In this document: piece by piece, positions 16,113-25,799 of the stretch | Numbering within the stretch: the first letter of the stretch is position 1 | How the letters are laid out: each line of letters opens with the position of its first letter | DNA from: Duganella sp. sic0402 | GTDB taxonomy: Bacteria; Pseudomonadota; Gammaproteobacteria; Burkholderiales; Burkholderiaceae_D | Assembly: GCF_019219065.1 (NCBI RefSeq) | Contig: NZ_JAHUWK010000007.1 | Coordinates: forward strand, 62,001-126,000 | Length of the DNA stretch: 64,000 nt | Direction of reading: 5' to 3' | Notes under the pieces: generated by a model | Told to the model about the DNA's origin: nothing | Databases searched by the model: none | What the model saw: the letters and a program-made list of their open reading frames with translations, nothing else | Position numbers and translations under genes: made by a program

Positions 16113-18431
16113 ATGAGACAGCTCGCCCACACGCCGGTATACACCGCGCTCGCATCGATTTTTGCCATTTCCACTTCCGCGCTGGCCGCGCCTATCGCCA
16201 CCCTGGACCGCGACGGCGCCTTCGTATCGATAGAGGCCTATGGCCCCAACGTCGTTCACGTCACCATCGCGGTCGACAAGGCCGAAGTGCTGAAAGGCCC
16301 TGGCTACGGTATCCTGCCGAAGAACGCCGACAACAGCGCCTTCCGCCATAGTGGCAGCAAGGACGGCGATGTGTTCACCTCGTCCGCGATGTCGGTGCGC
16401 GTCAACCCGGCGCCAGCGCCGACCGTGCCGACGCAAGGCCAAAAGTATTTCGCGCCGTCACTGGCGCCGGTTGGCCTGCAAGTCACCAACGCCAAGGGCG
16501 AGAAAATCGTCAGCCTGACCGGCTGGGAGATGTCGCCGCAAACCGTCAACACCGAAAAGACCTACCAGGTCGGCGCCTCGTTCTCGGTGGCGCGCGATGA
16601 GCATTACTATGGCATGGGGCAGAACCAGGAATCGCTTGGCGCGCTGGACCTGCGCGGCCGCACGCTCGATTGCAAGCACTGGTACGATGCGCCGGCTGGC
16701 GAGAGCGTCTGCGTGCCGTTCATGGTGTCGTCCAAGGGCTATGGCATCGTCTGGGACAACCCGTCCGCCACACGCTTTGTCGCCGGGATCAACGGCCGCA
16801 CCGGCTTCCAGTCGAATGTGGGCGAGCGTGTCAGCTTCTTCATCATTACCGGTTCGACACCTGAAGAAATCTACTCCGGCTATGCGCGCGTGACCGGCAA
16901 GACGCCGATCCCGCCCAAGTCGGCCTTTGGCCTGATCCAGTCGAAAGCCCGCTACGACAGCCAGCAGGAGCTGATGCGCGTGGCGAAGACTTACCGCGAG
17001 AAGAAGTACCCGCTGGATATCATGGTGCTGGACTGGTTCTACTGGACCCGCATGGGCCAGATGGATATCGACCCGGCGCAGTTCCCCGATCCGAAAGGGA
17101 TGAACAAGCAGCTGCACGACATGGGCATGGAATCGATCATCTCGATCTGGCCGCGCTATGAAACCTCGGGCCGCTATTTCAACGAGCTGGATAGCAAAGG
17201 CTATCTGCTGAAGGACAAAGATGGCAAAACCGTAGACGGCTTGCCATTCCGTTCCGACCGCACCGGTGGCCTGATTGATGCCACCAATCCTGCGGCGCGC
17301 AAGTGGTTCTGGGAGAAGGCGCGCGACAACATTCTGTCGCAAGGCTTCGACTATCCATGGCTGGACGAGACGGAGCCGGACCTGGTGCCAAGTGGCTTCT
17401 TCTATTCGATCGGCTCGGGCGACCGGTATCACAATCTGTTCCCGCTGCTGCATGTGGAAGGCGTGGCCGAGAACCTGCGCGCGTGGAAGCCGAACAAGCG
17501 GGTACTGATCCTGTCGCGCGCCGCCTATCTCGGTTCGCAGCGCAGCGGTGCGCTGTTCTGGTCCTCGGACATCAAGCCGACCTGGGAAGCACTGGCACGC
17601 CAGGTGCCGACCGGTTTGAACATGACCGCTTCCGGCATCGCCTACTGGGGCAATGACATCGGCGGCTGGCAGAAGCTGACGCAGGTGCAGTCGGACGTGC
17701 AGAATCCGCTGCTCGATCCATCGGACGCCGTCAGCGTGGTCGGCAACTACCGCGACTATCCGGAGCTGATGACGCGCTGGTTCCAGTACGGGACTTTCCT
17801 GCCGACGCTGCGCCTGCACGGCGACCGCAAGGAAGGCGAGATCTGGTCCTTCGGCAAACAGGCGGAAGCCGTGATGGCGCGCTTTAACACGCTGCGCTAT
17901 CAGCTGATCCCTTACATCTACTCGCAGGCCAAGTACACCCACGATACCGGTGCACCGTTCATGCGTCCTTTGTGGATGGACTTTGCCAATGATCCTAACG
18001 TGGCCAATATCGGCACGCAGTATATGTTTGGCCCGGCCTTCCTGGTGGCGCCGGTGACCGAGCAGGGACAGACCTCGAAAGATGTCTACCTGCCGGCGGG
18101 CGCCGACTGGTATAACTTCTGGACCAACGAGAAGCTGAGCGGCGGGCGCTGGGTGAAGGTGGCGGCACCGATCGACCAGATGCCGGTGTTCGTCAAAGCC
18201 GGTTCGGTGGTGCCGATCGGCGCCGAGATCCAGTCCACCGCCACCAGGCAGGCGATTGCTGCCATCCACGTCTATCCGGGCAAGAGCGGCGAGTTCCGCC
18301 TGTATGACGACGATGGCGTCAGCTATGACTATGAGAAAGGCAAGTCGACCGTCACCGTGCTGAAATGGGATGATGCGGCCGGCAAGCTGAGTGGCGGCGG
18401 CTCGGCAGCTGTCAAGGTGATCGGCAAGTAA
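16113..18431 (+). CDS. Secreted glycoside hydrolase family 31 enzyme (alpha-glucosidase/xylosidase type)
   Basis: Retaining alpha-glycosidase of GH31. I start at ATG 16113 (AGAGAGGATT before it), which begins a clear Sec signal peptide of about 25 residues ending ALA; an earlier in-frame start at 16038 would bury it. The 772-residue protein has the N-terminal beta-sandwich, then the (beta/alpha)8 barrel with the nucleophile Asp418 (PWLDETEPD) and acid/base Asp486 (FWSSDIKPTW). C-terminal beta domains follow (DWYNFWTNEKLSGG, YDDDGVSYDYEKG). The substrate cannot be set from sequence; alpha-xylosidase, alpha-glucosidase and sulfoquinovosidase share the fold. It is not in an operon with transport genes. 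Confidence 0.9.
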   Translation: MRQLAHTPVYTALASIFAISTSALAAPIATLDRDGAFVSIEAYGPNVVHVTIAVDKAEVLKGPGYGILPKNADNSAFRHSGSKDGDVFTSSAMSVRVNPAPAPTVPTQGQKYFAPSLAPVGLQVTNAKGEKIVSLTGWEMSPQTVNTEKTYQVGASFSVARDEHYYGMGQNQESLGALDLRGRTLDCKHWYDAPAGESVCVPFMVSSKGYGIVWDNPSATRFVAGINGRTGFQSNVGERVSFFIITGSTPEEIYSGYARVTGKTPIPPKSAFGLIQSKARYDSQQELMRVAKTYREKKYPLDIMVLDWFYWTRMGQMDIDPAQFPDPKGMNKQLHDMGMESIISIWPRYETSGRYFNELDSKGYLLKDKDGKTVDGLPFRSDRTGGLIDATNPAARKWFWEKARDNILSQGFDYPWLDETEPDLVPSGFFYSIGSGDRYHNLFPLLHVEGVAENLRAWKPNKRVLILSRAAYLGSQRSGALFWSSDIKPTWEALARQVPTGLNMTASGIAYWGNDIGGWQKLTQVQSDVQNPLLDPSDAVSVVGNYRDYPELMTRWFQYGTFLPTLRLHGDRKEGEIWSFGKQAEAVMARFNTLRYQLIPYIYSQAKYTHDTGAPFMRPLWMDFANDPNVANIGTQYMFGPAFLVAPVTEQGQTSKDVYLPAGADWYNFWTNEKLSGGRWVKVAAPIDQMPVFVKAGSVVPIGAEIQSTATRQAIAAIHVYPGKSGEFRLYDDDGVSYDYEKGKSTVTVLKWDDAAGKLSGGGSAAVKVIGK

Positions 18432-18487
18432 GTCCCCGTTGTTTGTGCACTACGGCGCACAATTCACCCCTTTTCTTTGCTCTGAAG

Positions 18488-18493
18488 TAGAAT
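18488..18493 (+). promoter_or_regulatory. Possible -10 element for the hybrid kinase gene
   Basis: TAGAAT lies 30 bases before the ATG at 18524 in the 92-base gap after the GH31 gene. No good -35 is visible. Confidence 0.3.
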
Positions 18494-18523
18494 CCATGCG
18501 CAAGAGCGAAGAAAAGGATCACT

Positions 18524-20038
18524 ATGCAGCAGAGTGCCCAGTCCAATGTAGACGCCATCGAAGCAGAGCGGTTCCGCCAGTTCATCATGGGCGTGACCGA
18601 CTACGCCATCTACATGCTGTCGCCGCAGGGTGTGGTGGTCACCTGGAACGCCGGCGCGCAGCGCTTCAAGGGTTATCATCCGGACGAGATCATCGGCCAG
18701 CATTTTTCGATGTTCTACACCGACGAAGACCGCGCGGTGGACCGTCCGGCGCATGCGCTGGAAGTGGCGCGCACCACCGGCAAGTTTGAGGACGAAGGCT
18801 GGCGCGTGCGCAAGGATGGCAGCCGCTTCTGGGCCAGCGTGGTGATTGACCCGATCGTCAATCCCGAAGGCGAGCTGCTGGGCTTTGCCAAGATTACCCG
18901 CGACATCACCGAACGCCGCGTTGCCGCCGAGCAGCTGGAGCGCGCGCGCGAGCAGCTGTTCCAGTCGCAGAAGCTGGAAGCCATCGGCAAGCTGACCGGC
19001 GGCATCGCCCACGACTTCAACAATCTGCTGAATGTGATCATGAATGGCCTGGAGCTGATGCGCATGTCGCGCGATCCGGCCATGACCAGCAAAACCATCG
19101 ATACCATGTCGCGCGCAGCGCAACGCGGCGCCTCGCTGACGCAGCAGCTGCTGGCCTTCGCGCGCCAGCAGCCCTTGCGGCAGGAACCGCATGACGCCGG
19201 CCGGGTGGTGCGCTCGTTTGAAGCCGTGCTGCGGCGCGCGCTGCCGGATGATATGCGCCTGAACTTGCAAGTGGAAAGCGAGCTGCCGCAGGCGATGATC
19301 GATCCCACGCAGTTTGAATCGGCGCTGCTGAATCTTGTTGTGAATGCCCGCGATGCGATGAACGGCCATGGCGATGTGCTGCTGGAACTGTCGTCCGTGG
19401 TGCTGGCGAATGGCGAGGTGGAGCGCCTGCCCGCCGGCCGCTATGTGCGCGCGGTGGTCAAGGACAGCGGCATGGGCATGTCGCCGCAAACCATGGCGCG
19501 CGCGATTGAACCCTTCTTCACCACCAAGGAAGTGGGCAAGGGTACCGGCCTGGGGCTGAGCCAGGTATATGGCCTGATGCAGCAATGCCAGGGCGCGCTG
19601 ACGCTGACCTCGGGCGTCGGCGAGGGCACCTCGGTGTCGCTGTACTTCCCGGCGGTGGCCAGCGACAGCGTGCCCGCTGCCAGCGCGCAGAAGGTGCTGC
19701 TGGTCGACGATCAGCCGGAAGTGCTGGAAACCGCCATCAGCCTGTTCAGCCATCTGGGCTACGAGGTGCTGGCGGCCGACAATGGTGCGCAGGCGCTGGA
19801 GACGCTGCGCGGCGATCCCGACATCGCCATCCTGTTCAGCGACGTGGTCATGCCTGGCATGGGCGGGGTCGAGCTGGCCAAGGCCGCGCGCGCCGAATTC
19901 CCCAACCTGAAAGTGGTGCTGGCTTCCGGCTATGTGCAAACCGCGCTGCGCGACGATATGCCGGACATCGCCAGCTTTGAATTGATCGCCAAACCCTATC
20001 GCCTGAGCGACTTGATACGCACCTTGAAAGCCTTGTAG
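18524..20038 (+). CDS. Hybrid sensor histidine kinase, PAS-HisKA-HATPase-REC
   Basis: Soluble 504-residue hybrid kinase with no membrane segment, so its signal is likely intracellular. A PAS domain covers about residues 15-135 (DYAIYMLSPQGVVVTWNAGA, ITRDITERR). The HisKA domain has His163 (GGIAHDFNNLL), followed by an HATPase domain to about 385 (DSGMGMS, GTGLGLSQVYGLM). The C-terminal receiver has DDQ near 395, phospho-acceptor Asp440 (FSDVVMPG) and Lys near 492 (LIAKPY). ATG 18524 follows AAAAGGATCACT. No response regulator or HPt gene is adjacent, so it is an orphan. Confidence 0.92.
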   Translation: MQQSAQSNVDAIEAERFRQFIMGVTDYAIYMLSPQGVVVTWNAGAQRFKGYHPDEIIGQHFSMFYTDEDRAVDRPAHALEVARTTGKFEDEGWRVRKDGSRFWASVVIDPIVNPEGELLGFAKITRDITERRVAAEQLERAREQLFQSQKLEAIGKLTGGIAHDFNNLLNVIMNGLELMRMSRDPAMTSKTIDTMSRAAQRGASLTQQLLAFARQQPLRQEPHDAGRVVRSFEAVLRRALPDDMRLNLQVESELPQAMIDPTQFESALLNLVVNARDAMNGHGDVLLELSSVVLANGEVERLPAGRYVRAVVKDSGMGMSPQTMARAIEPFFTTKEVGKGTGLGLSQVYGLMQQCQGALTLTSGVGEGTSVSLYFPAVASDSVPAASAQKVLLVDDQPEVLETAISLFSHLGYEVLAADNGAQALETLRGDPDIAILFSDVVMPGMGGVELAKAARAEFPNLKVVLASGYVQTALRDDMPDIASFELIAKPYRLSDLIRTLKAL

Positions 20039-20108
20039 CCGCTAGTGTGCGCTGGCGCACCCAGCGCCGGTCAGAGCTAAGTCACTATACGCGTTTCAAG
20101 GAGCGCTT

Positions 20109-21071
20109 GTGACCACAAATGAGACTGTAATTTTGACACTGGCGCAACAGCAGGCCATGCTGGCGCTGGGCGCCGCGCTGCGCGCGCGCAAATACCGATT
20201 CACCACGGTGACACCGGCGACGCAGGCCCGCGTCCTGGACCGCCCGGCACAGCCGGATGCGGCCAGCCTGCGCGACATTTTTGGCTGGAGCCGGCCCTTC
20301 ACCGCCGAGGCCATCGATGCCGAACTACTGGCCTGCATGCGCGCGGCTGGTGTGGTGGAAGAATATGACGGTCTACTCCGTAGTACGGTGCGCATGTCCA
20401 CGCTGGCCGGCGAATGGCTGTTCCACTCGGCCTATCCCACCATGCAGGAAGACTCGGTGTTCTTTGGCCCGGATACCTGCCGCTTTGTACGCGCCATGGA
20501 GCAGACGATGGCGCCGGTACGCGATCCGCTGCGGCGCATCGTCGATATCGGCTGCGGCAGCGGCGTGGCGGCGATCACGCTGGCGCGGCGCTTTCCGCAG
20601 TCGGAAGTGCTGGCGGTGGATATCAATGAACGGGCGCTGGCGCTGGCCGAGGTCAATATCCGGCTGGCCGGCGTGGAGAATGCAAGCACGCGGCACAGCT
20701 GCCTGCTGAATCAGCTGGACGGCGTGTTCGACCTGATCGTCGCCAACCCGCCGTATCTGCTGGACCCAAGCGAGAGAGCTTACCGCCACGGCGGCGGCGA
20801 GCTGGGGGCAGGCCTGTCGCTGCAAATCGTGCAGGCGGCGATCAACCGGCTGGCCAGCGGCGGCTCGCTGTGGCTGTACACCGGTGTGGCCATCAGCGAT
20901 GGCGATGATCCGTTCTTGCGCCAGGCGACCGCGCTGCTGGATGAGGCGGGCCTGCTGTGGAGCTATGAAGAGATCGATCCGGATGTCTTCGGCGAAGAAC
21001 TGGAGACGCCAGCCTATGCCGGCATTGACCGCATCGCCGCCGTCTGGCTGGTTGCCAGCAGGGAAGCGTGA
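20109..21071 (+). CDS. SAM-dependent methyltransferase (HemK/PrmC-like) preceding cphA'
   Basis: A class I methyltransferase of 320 residues. The SAM-binding motif I (VDIGCGSGVAAITLA) is near residue 143, motif II (VLAVDINERAL) near 168, and the NPPY catalytic motif (LIVANPPYLL) near 213, which marks amino-methylating enzymes such as PrmC and N6-adenine methylases. The N-terminal 130 residues are a helical substrate-binding region unlike PrmC. The start is GTG 20109 with AAGGAG upstream. Its stop overlaps the next gene (GTGA), so it is coupled to the cyanophycin synthetase-like gene. The substrate is unknown. Confidence 0.82.
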   Translation: MTTNETVILTLAQQQAMLALGAALRARKYRFTTVTPATQARVLDRPAQPDAASLRDIFGWSRPFTAEAIDAELLACMRAAGVVEEYDGLLRSTVRMSTLAGEWLFHSAYPTMQEDSVFFGPDTCRFVRAMEQTMAPVRDPLRRIVDIGCGSGVAAITLARRFPQSEVLAVDINERALALAEVNIRLAGVENASTRHSCLLNQLDGVFDLIVANPPYLLDPSERAYRHGGGELGAGLSLQIVQAAINRLASGGSLWLYTGVAISDGDDPFLRQATALLDEAGLLWSYEEIDPDVFGEELETPAYAGIDRIAAVWLVASREA

Positions 21072-23134
21072 GCATGCGCATCCTGCAACAGCGCCTGCTA
21101 CGCGGCGCCAATCTGTATAGCCCATCGTCCTGCATTATGGCAGTGCTTGAATCCTCTCTGCCGGAAGCGGGCCAGCAGGCCGCTTACACCACGCGCTTTC
21201 TGCAACAGGCCTGTGACGAGCCGGTGAGCTTCATGCATGCCGAACCGGTGGTAGGACAGCCCACGCAATGGCGGGTGGTGGTGGAGTACGCGATGGAGCA
21301 TGTCGGACAGGCGGCGCTGGCGGCGGCGGTCGAACTGATCTCCGCCACCGAGCGCGACGAGGCGCCGGATATAGCCACGGCAGTTGAACAACTGCGCGCG
21401 CTGGCGTCATCCATGCAGCTGTCGTCCACGGCGCAGGCGGTGGCGCGCGAAGCGGCTGCGATGGGCGTGCCGGTGCAGCGCATCAGCGAGCATGGCGGCC
21501 TGATACGCCTGGGCTGGGGCCATCGCCAGTGGCGCTACGCCGACGGCGCTGGCGACGACAATCGTTTGCTGACCAATACCTTGCTGCACGACCGGCAGAT
21601 GATGCGCTCGCTGCTGATCGAAGCGCAGCTGCCGGTGCCGAACGAAGACTTCCGCAATCCACAGCGCCAGCCGGGTGAGCGCCTGCGCGTGCAGGTACTC
21701 GCCGGAACGGCCCAGCATGCCGACGCGCAGGCGGCGCAGGTCGCCGAACGCGCCGCCGCCACGCTGGGCCTGGCGCATGCGCAAGTCGATCTGCTGCCGG
21801 GAAGACGCGTCCCCCGCGTCGATGCGGTGCTGGGTGCCGTGCCGCCGAGCCACGACCAGCGCATGCTGCTGCGCGAACTGCGCATGGATAAGCAGCGGGC
21901 GCGCATTCCAGTTATCGGCATCACCGGCACCAATGGCAAGACCACTACCACGCTGATGATCGCGCATGCGGTGCAGCTGGCGGGTTTCCGCACCGGCTGC
22001 GCCAGCACACAGGGCATTGCGCTCGACGGCGTGGTCTACGCGGAAGGCGATTGCACCGGCTACTGGTCGCACCGCAGCGTACTGGCGTCGCCCGAGACGG
22101 AGTTTGCGGTGCTGGAAACGGCGCGTGGCGGCCTGCTGAAGCGCGGGCTGGCGTATGACCGTTGCAGCGTCGGCGTAATGCTGAACGTCTCGGACGATCA
22201 TCTGGGCCTGGACGGCGTGGACACGGTGGAGCAACTGGCCCGCGTGAAATCATTGGTGGTTAACGCCGCCGAAGTCGCAGTGCTGAACGCCGACGATGCG
22301 CACTGCGTTGCCGCGCGGGCGCGCCTTCCGGCGGATACGCGGGTGGTGTATTTCTCGATGAAGCCGGACAATCCGGTGCTGCAACGGCATCTGGAGCAGG
22401 GCGGGGACGCGGTGTGGCTGGAGAACGATGTGCTGATGCTGAGCCAGCGCCAGCTGCGCCAGCGCGTGATGCCGGCCACACATATTCCCGCCACCTGGGG
22501 CGGGCTGGCGCGCTACAACATCGCCAACAGCATGGCGGCGGCAGCGGCGCTGATGGCCAGCGGTTTCAGCGTGGCGCAGATCAGTGCCGGCTTGTCCAGC
22601 TTTGAATCGGATGCGGTCACCAATCCCTTGCGCTCCAATGTGTTCGAGCTGGGGACAATACGTGTGCTGCTGGATTATGCGCATAACCCGGCCGCGTATT
22701 CATCCCTGGCCACGCTGGCGCGCGGACTGGCGCAAGGACAGGGGCAAAGCAAGGCGACCGGACAGGCGCCGGGACGCGTGCTGGCGGTGATCACCTCGCC
22801 CGGTGACCGCCGCGACGAAGACCTGAGCCGCACCGGCGCTACCTGCGCGGCCCACTTCGACGAGTTGTTCGTGTATGAATCGCAGAGCCGCGATCGCAAG
22901 CATGGCGAGGCGGCCGAAATAATTGCGGCCGGCGCCCGCAAGGCTGGCGGCGCGGCGGTGCATGTTTACGCGACGGATGCGGAAGCAGTGCAAGCGGGAT
23001 ATCGTGCGTGCCAGCCAGGCGATGTACTGGTATTCGCCTGTGGCACCGGGGTGGCGACGCTGATCGAAGCGATCCGCGCGATTGACGCACCAGCCGCTGA
23101 GCGGCTAGCGCAGCAGGCGGCTCCCGCCGCCTGA
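21068..23134 (+). CDS. Cyanophycin synthetase-like protein lacking the ATP-grasp core (cphA')
   Basis: A 688-residue relative of CphA. The N domain is present (RGANLYSPSSC, VVVEYAMEHVGQ), as is the Mur-ligase half. That half has its P-loop (GITGTNGKTTTT) near residue 287, then ETARGGLLKRGLAYDRC, VSDDHLGLDG, LDYAHNPAAY and ITSPGDRRDEDL. Between them, where CphA has its ATP-grasp domain of some 300 residues, there are only about 100 weakly related residues without the VKPLDGNHGRGV-type nucleotide loop. It should therefore lack the aspartate-adding site but may keep the arginine-adding one. Paired cphA/cphA' genes are known in betaproteobacteria. The GTG at 21068 overlaps the methyltransferase stop; the ATG at 21074 is an alternative. 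Confidence 0.85.
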   Translation: MSMRILQQRLLRGANLYSPSSCIMAVLESSLPEAGQQAAYTTRFLQQACDEPVSFMHAEPVVGQPTQWRVVVEYAMEHVGQAALAAAVELISATERDEAPDIATAVEQLRALASSMQLSSTAQAVAREAAAMGVPVQRISEHGGLIRLGWGHRQWRYADGAGDDNRLLTNTLLHDRQMMRSLLIEAQLPVPNEDFRNPQRQPGERLRVQVLAGTAQHADAQAAQVAERAAATLGLAHAQVDLLPGRRVPRVDAVLGAVPPSHDQRMLLRELRMDKQRARIPVIGITGTNGKTTTTLMIAHAVQLAGFRTGCASTQGIALDGVVYAEGDCTGYWSHRSVLASPETEFAVLETARGGLLKRGLAYDRCSVGVMLNVSDDHLGLDGVDTVEQLARVKSLVVNAAEVAVLNADDAHCVAARARLPADTRVVYFSMKPDNPVLQRHLEQGGDAVWLENDVLMLSQRQLRQRVMPATHIPATWGGLARYNIANSMAAAAALMASGFSVAQISAGLSSFESDAVTNPLRSNVFELGTIRVLLDYAHNPAAYSSLATLARGLAQGQGQSKATGQAPGRVLAVITSPGDRRDEDLSRTGATCAAHFDELFVYESQSRDRKHGEAAEIIAAGARKAGGAAVHVYATDAEAVQAGYRACQPGDVLVFACGTGVATLIEAIRAIDAPAAERLAQQAAPAA

Positions 23135-23147
23135 GGGCTACACAGCC

Positions 23148-25799
23148 TTATACCAGCGTGGCCCCGATGCGCGCTGCGCTGACCGGGTCCACCGGACGCA
23201 GCGCATCCACCAGTTCCGATACCGACGAGCCGCAGGCATATACCAGTACATCGCCGGGACGGCATTGCAACAGACCCAGACGCAGCGCCTCGGCCGGGTC
23301 GGTTTCCAGCAAGGCGCTGCCCACATTGATGCGCGCCGCTTGCGCCGACGCCTGCATCATGGCGGCGCGTTCGCCTGGCGCGCGGCCGCGATGTTCGCTA
23401 TCCCATTCATAAAACACCACCGTGTCGAAGCCGCTGCCGCAAATCTGGCCGATCTGCTGGAAGTCGCGTTCGCGGCGGTCGCCCGGCGAGGTCACTACAG
23501 CAATGGTACGGCCGGACGTCATGGCGCGTGCAGTGGCGGCAAGCGCCTCGAAGGCTGCCGGGTTGTGCGCAAAGTCGACAATGACCCGCACGCCGTTGAC
23601 ATCGTACAGATTGGCGCGCATCGGGTTGTGGCGGGCGTCGGAGACAAAGCTGCACAATCCGGCGGCAATCGCATGCAGTCCCAGGTCGCAGGCCATCAGC
23701 GCGGCGGTGGCGGCCAGGCCGTTGGCGATATTGTGGCGTGCGCAGCCGCCCAGCGTGGACGGCATCTCGCTGGCGTCCAGCAGGCGTTGCGGAAAGCCGT
23801 CCGCGCCACAGGCCATCAGCGCGCCATTTTCCAGCCAGGTGGCGCGGCCGCCGTCGCGTACATGCTGCAACAGCGCCGGATGATTCGGCTCGCAGCTGAA
23901 GTAGATGCGTTCCACTTTCTCGTCCAGCGTGGCGCCGATGGCGCAGCAGCGCGGATCTTCGGCGTTCAGCACCACCGCGCGGGATGCGGCTTGCGCCACC
24001 ACGGCTTTGACCGAGGCCAGGTCGTCCAGCGTTTCCACACCGTCCAGCCCCAGGTGGTCTTCGCTGACATTCAGCAGCACCGACACGTCGCAGCGGTCGA
24101 ACGCCAGGCCGCGCTTGAGGATGCCGCCGCGTGCCGTTTCCAGCACCGCGAATTCCACTTCCGGCGCCGACAGCACGGTGCGCGCCGACCAGTAGCCGCT
24201 GCAATCGCCTTTCTTGACTTCGCGGCCGTTGATGAACACGCCCTCGCTGGTGGTGCAGCCGGTGCCGATGCCGGCCTGGCGCAGCACATGCTCGATCATC
24301 AGCGTGGTGGTGGTTTTGCCATTGGTGCCGGTGACGGCGATGACCGGGATGCGGCCGTCCTGCTGGCCGAACATCGATTCGATGATGGCGGCGCCGGCGT
24401 CGCGCGGCACGCCGGCGCTCGGGTATTCATGCATGCGGATGCCAGGAGCGGCATTGATTTCGATGACAGCGCCATTGCGGCCGTCCAGCGGCACCGAGAT
24501 ATCGTCGCACACCAGGTCGATGCCAGCCACGTCCAGGCCGATCTTGCGCACGGCGCGCACGCACATGGCCAGCGTTTCCGGTGGCAGGCGGCCGGTCACG
24601 TCTTCCGCTGTGCCGCCGCTGGACAGGTTGGCGTTGCCGCGCATGAGCACGCGGCGGCCCTCTGCCGGCACGCTGTCGAAGTCCATTCCCTGCGCGGCCA
24701 GCGTGGTTTCAGCGTGACCGTCCAGCGGGATGCGGGTCAGGATGTTGGTGTGGCCTTCGCCGCGCGCGGGATTGCGGTTTTCCTGCTCGACCAACTGGCG
24801 CACGCTGGATGTGCCATCGCCCACCACAGCGGCGGGGCGGCGCAGCGCGGCCGCGACCACACGTTCGCCGGCCACCAGGATGCGGTAGTCGTCGCCGGGA
24901 ATATAACGTTCGACAATGATGGTGCGGCCATGCTCGCGCGCGCGCTCAAAGGCCAGCTTGACCTCATCCGGCTTGCCGCAGCGGGTGGTCACGCCACGCC
25001 CATGGTTGCCGTCCAGCGGCTTGACGGTCACCAGGCCACCCAGCTCCAACGCCGCGCGCTGCGCCTGCTCCAGGGTGCGCACGCTGACGCCTTCCGGCAC
25101 CGGCACGCCAGCCTCCTGCAACAAGGCCTTGGTCAATTGCTTGTCGCAGGCAATGCCGACCGCGATATGGCCGGTGTCGCCGGTGATCGTCGCTTGCAGC
25201 CGTTTCTGCTGCGCGCCCCAGCCCAGCGCGAACATATTCGCTTCTTCGGTCAGGCGCTGGTAAGGAATCCCCTGGCGCGCCGCCGCGCGCAGGATGGCGC
25301 CGGTGCTGGTGCCGATGGCGTGGCGTTCGGCGGTGTCGCGCAGCGCCGCGACGCCTTCATCCAGTTGCCGCGCCACGTCGTCGGCGCCGCTGGCCAGGCC
25401 GCGCACCAGCGACATCGCCAGGTCGCAGGCGTCGATGGCGACGTGCTCCGATTCGTAGGAGCAGACCACGCGATACTGGCCGGGCGCACCGTTGATTTCA
25501 TGGGTGCGGCCGGTGTAGGTCGGCGTCCCGGCCAGGCATTGCAGCGCGATGGTGACGTGTTCGACCACATGCGCCAGATTGGCGCCGTTGTTCAGCGCCT
25601 GCACGAAGCCGCCGTACTGGCCGACCGAGCAGCGGTGATCATACAGCGACGGCAGCAGCGACAGCAGGCGCTCGGTGAAGCCGGCGATGCTGGTGGTGGT
25701 GTGGTCGCGCAGCGCCTGCAAGTCGATGATGCTCAGCAGGCAAGGCTGGCTGGAATACAGATTCGGGCCACGTAAGACGTGCTGTTTAACGATGATCAT
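23148..25799 (-). CDS. cphA: Cyanophycin synthetase
   Basis: Makes cyanophycin, the aspartate-arginine nitrogen reserve polymer, by alternating ATP-dependent additions. The 883 residues show the full architecture. The N domain spans residues 1-160. The ATP-grasp domain lies at about 210-480, with LVTVKPLDGNHGRGV near 262, IIVERYIPGDDYR near 295 and VIEINAAPGIRMHEYP near 450. The Mur-ligase domain has its P-loop (VTGTNGKTTTT) near 494, ETARGGILKRGLAFDRC near 565 and DFAHNPAAFEAL near 745. It is convergent with cphA', 13 bases apart. Its start overlaps the end of cphB by 14 bases, so the minus-strand order is diiron protein, cphB, cphA. Confidence 0.96.
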   Translation of the reverse strand: MIIVKQHVLRGPNLYSSQPCLLSIIDLQALRDHTTTSIAGFTERLLSLLPSLYDHRCSVGQYGGFVQALNNGANLAHVVEHVTIALQCLAGTPTYTGRTHEINGAPGQYRVVCSYESEHVAIDACDLAMSLVRGLASGADDVARQLDEGVAALRDTAERHAIGTSTGAILRAAARQGIPYQRLTEEANMFALGWGAQQKRLQATITGDTGHIAVGIACDKQLTKALLQEAGVPVPEGVSVRTLEQAQRAALELGGLVTVKPLDGNHGRGVTTRCGKPDEVKLAFERAREHGRTIIVERYIPGDDYRILVAGERVVAAALRRPAAVVGDGTSSVRQLVEQENRNPARGEGHTNILTRIPLDGHAETTLAAQGMDFDSVPAEGRRVLMRGNANLSSGGTAEDVTGRLPPETLAMCVRAVRKIGLDVAGIDLVCDDISVPLDGRNGAVIEINAAPGIRMHEYPSAGVPRDAGAAIIESMFGQQDGRIPVIAVTGTNGKTTTTLMIEHVLRQAGIGTGCTTSEGVFINGREVKKGDCSGYWSARTVLSAPEVEFAVLETARGGILKRGLAFDRCDVSVLLNVSEDHLGLDGVETLDDLASVKAVVAQAASRAVVLNAEDPRCCAIGATLDEKVERIYFSCEPNHPALLQHVRDGGRATWLENGALMACGADGFPQRLLDASEMPSTLGGCARHNIANGLAATAALMACDLGLHAIAAGLCSFVSDARHNPMRANLYDVNGVRVIVDFAHNPAAFEALAATARAMTSGRTIAVVTSPGDRRERDFQQIGQICGSGFDTVVFYEWDSEHRGRAPGERAAMMQASAQAARINVGSALLETDPAEALRLGLLQCRPGDVLVYACGSSVSELVDALRPVDPVSAARIGATLV

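Noticed and set aside
16458..18269. 603-codon minus-strand frame inside the GH31 gene
   Set aside because: Arg/His/Gln-rich shadow; GH31 catalytic motifs are intact on the plus strand.
20043..20070. GC-rich hairpin after the hybrid kinase gene as terminator
   Set aside because: Stem-loops can be drawn (GTGCGC/GCGCAC, GGCGC/GCGCC) but no T-run follows on either strand.
23115..23147. Short stem (AGGGCT/AGCCTT) between cphA' and cphA as a shared terminator
   Set aside because: Only a 6-bp stem with a mismatch and no T-run; it may still help but cannot be supported.
23265..25775. 836-codon plus-strand frame antisense to cphA
   Set aside because: Rich in Ala, Gln, His and Arg with no domain, typical of a shadow frame opposite a GC-rich gene; cphA is intact on the other strand.
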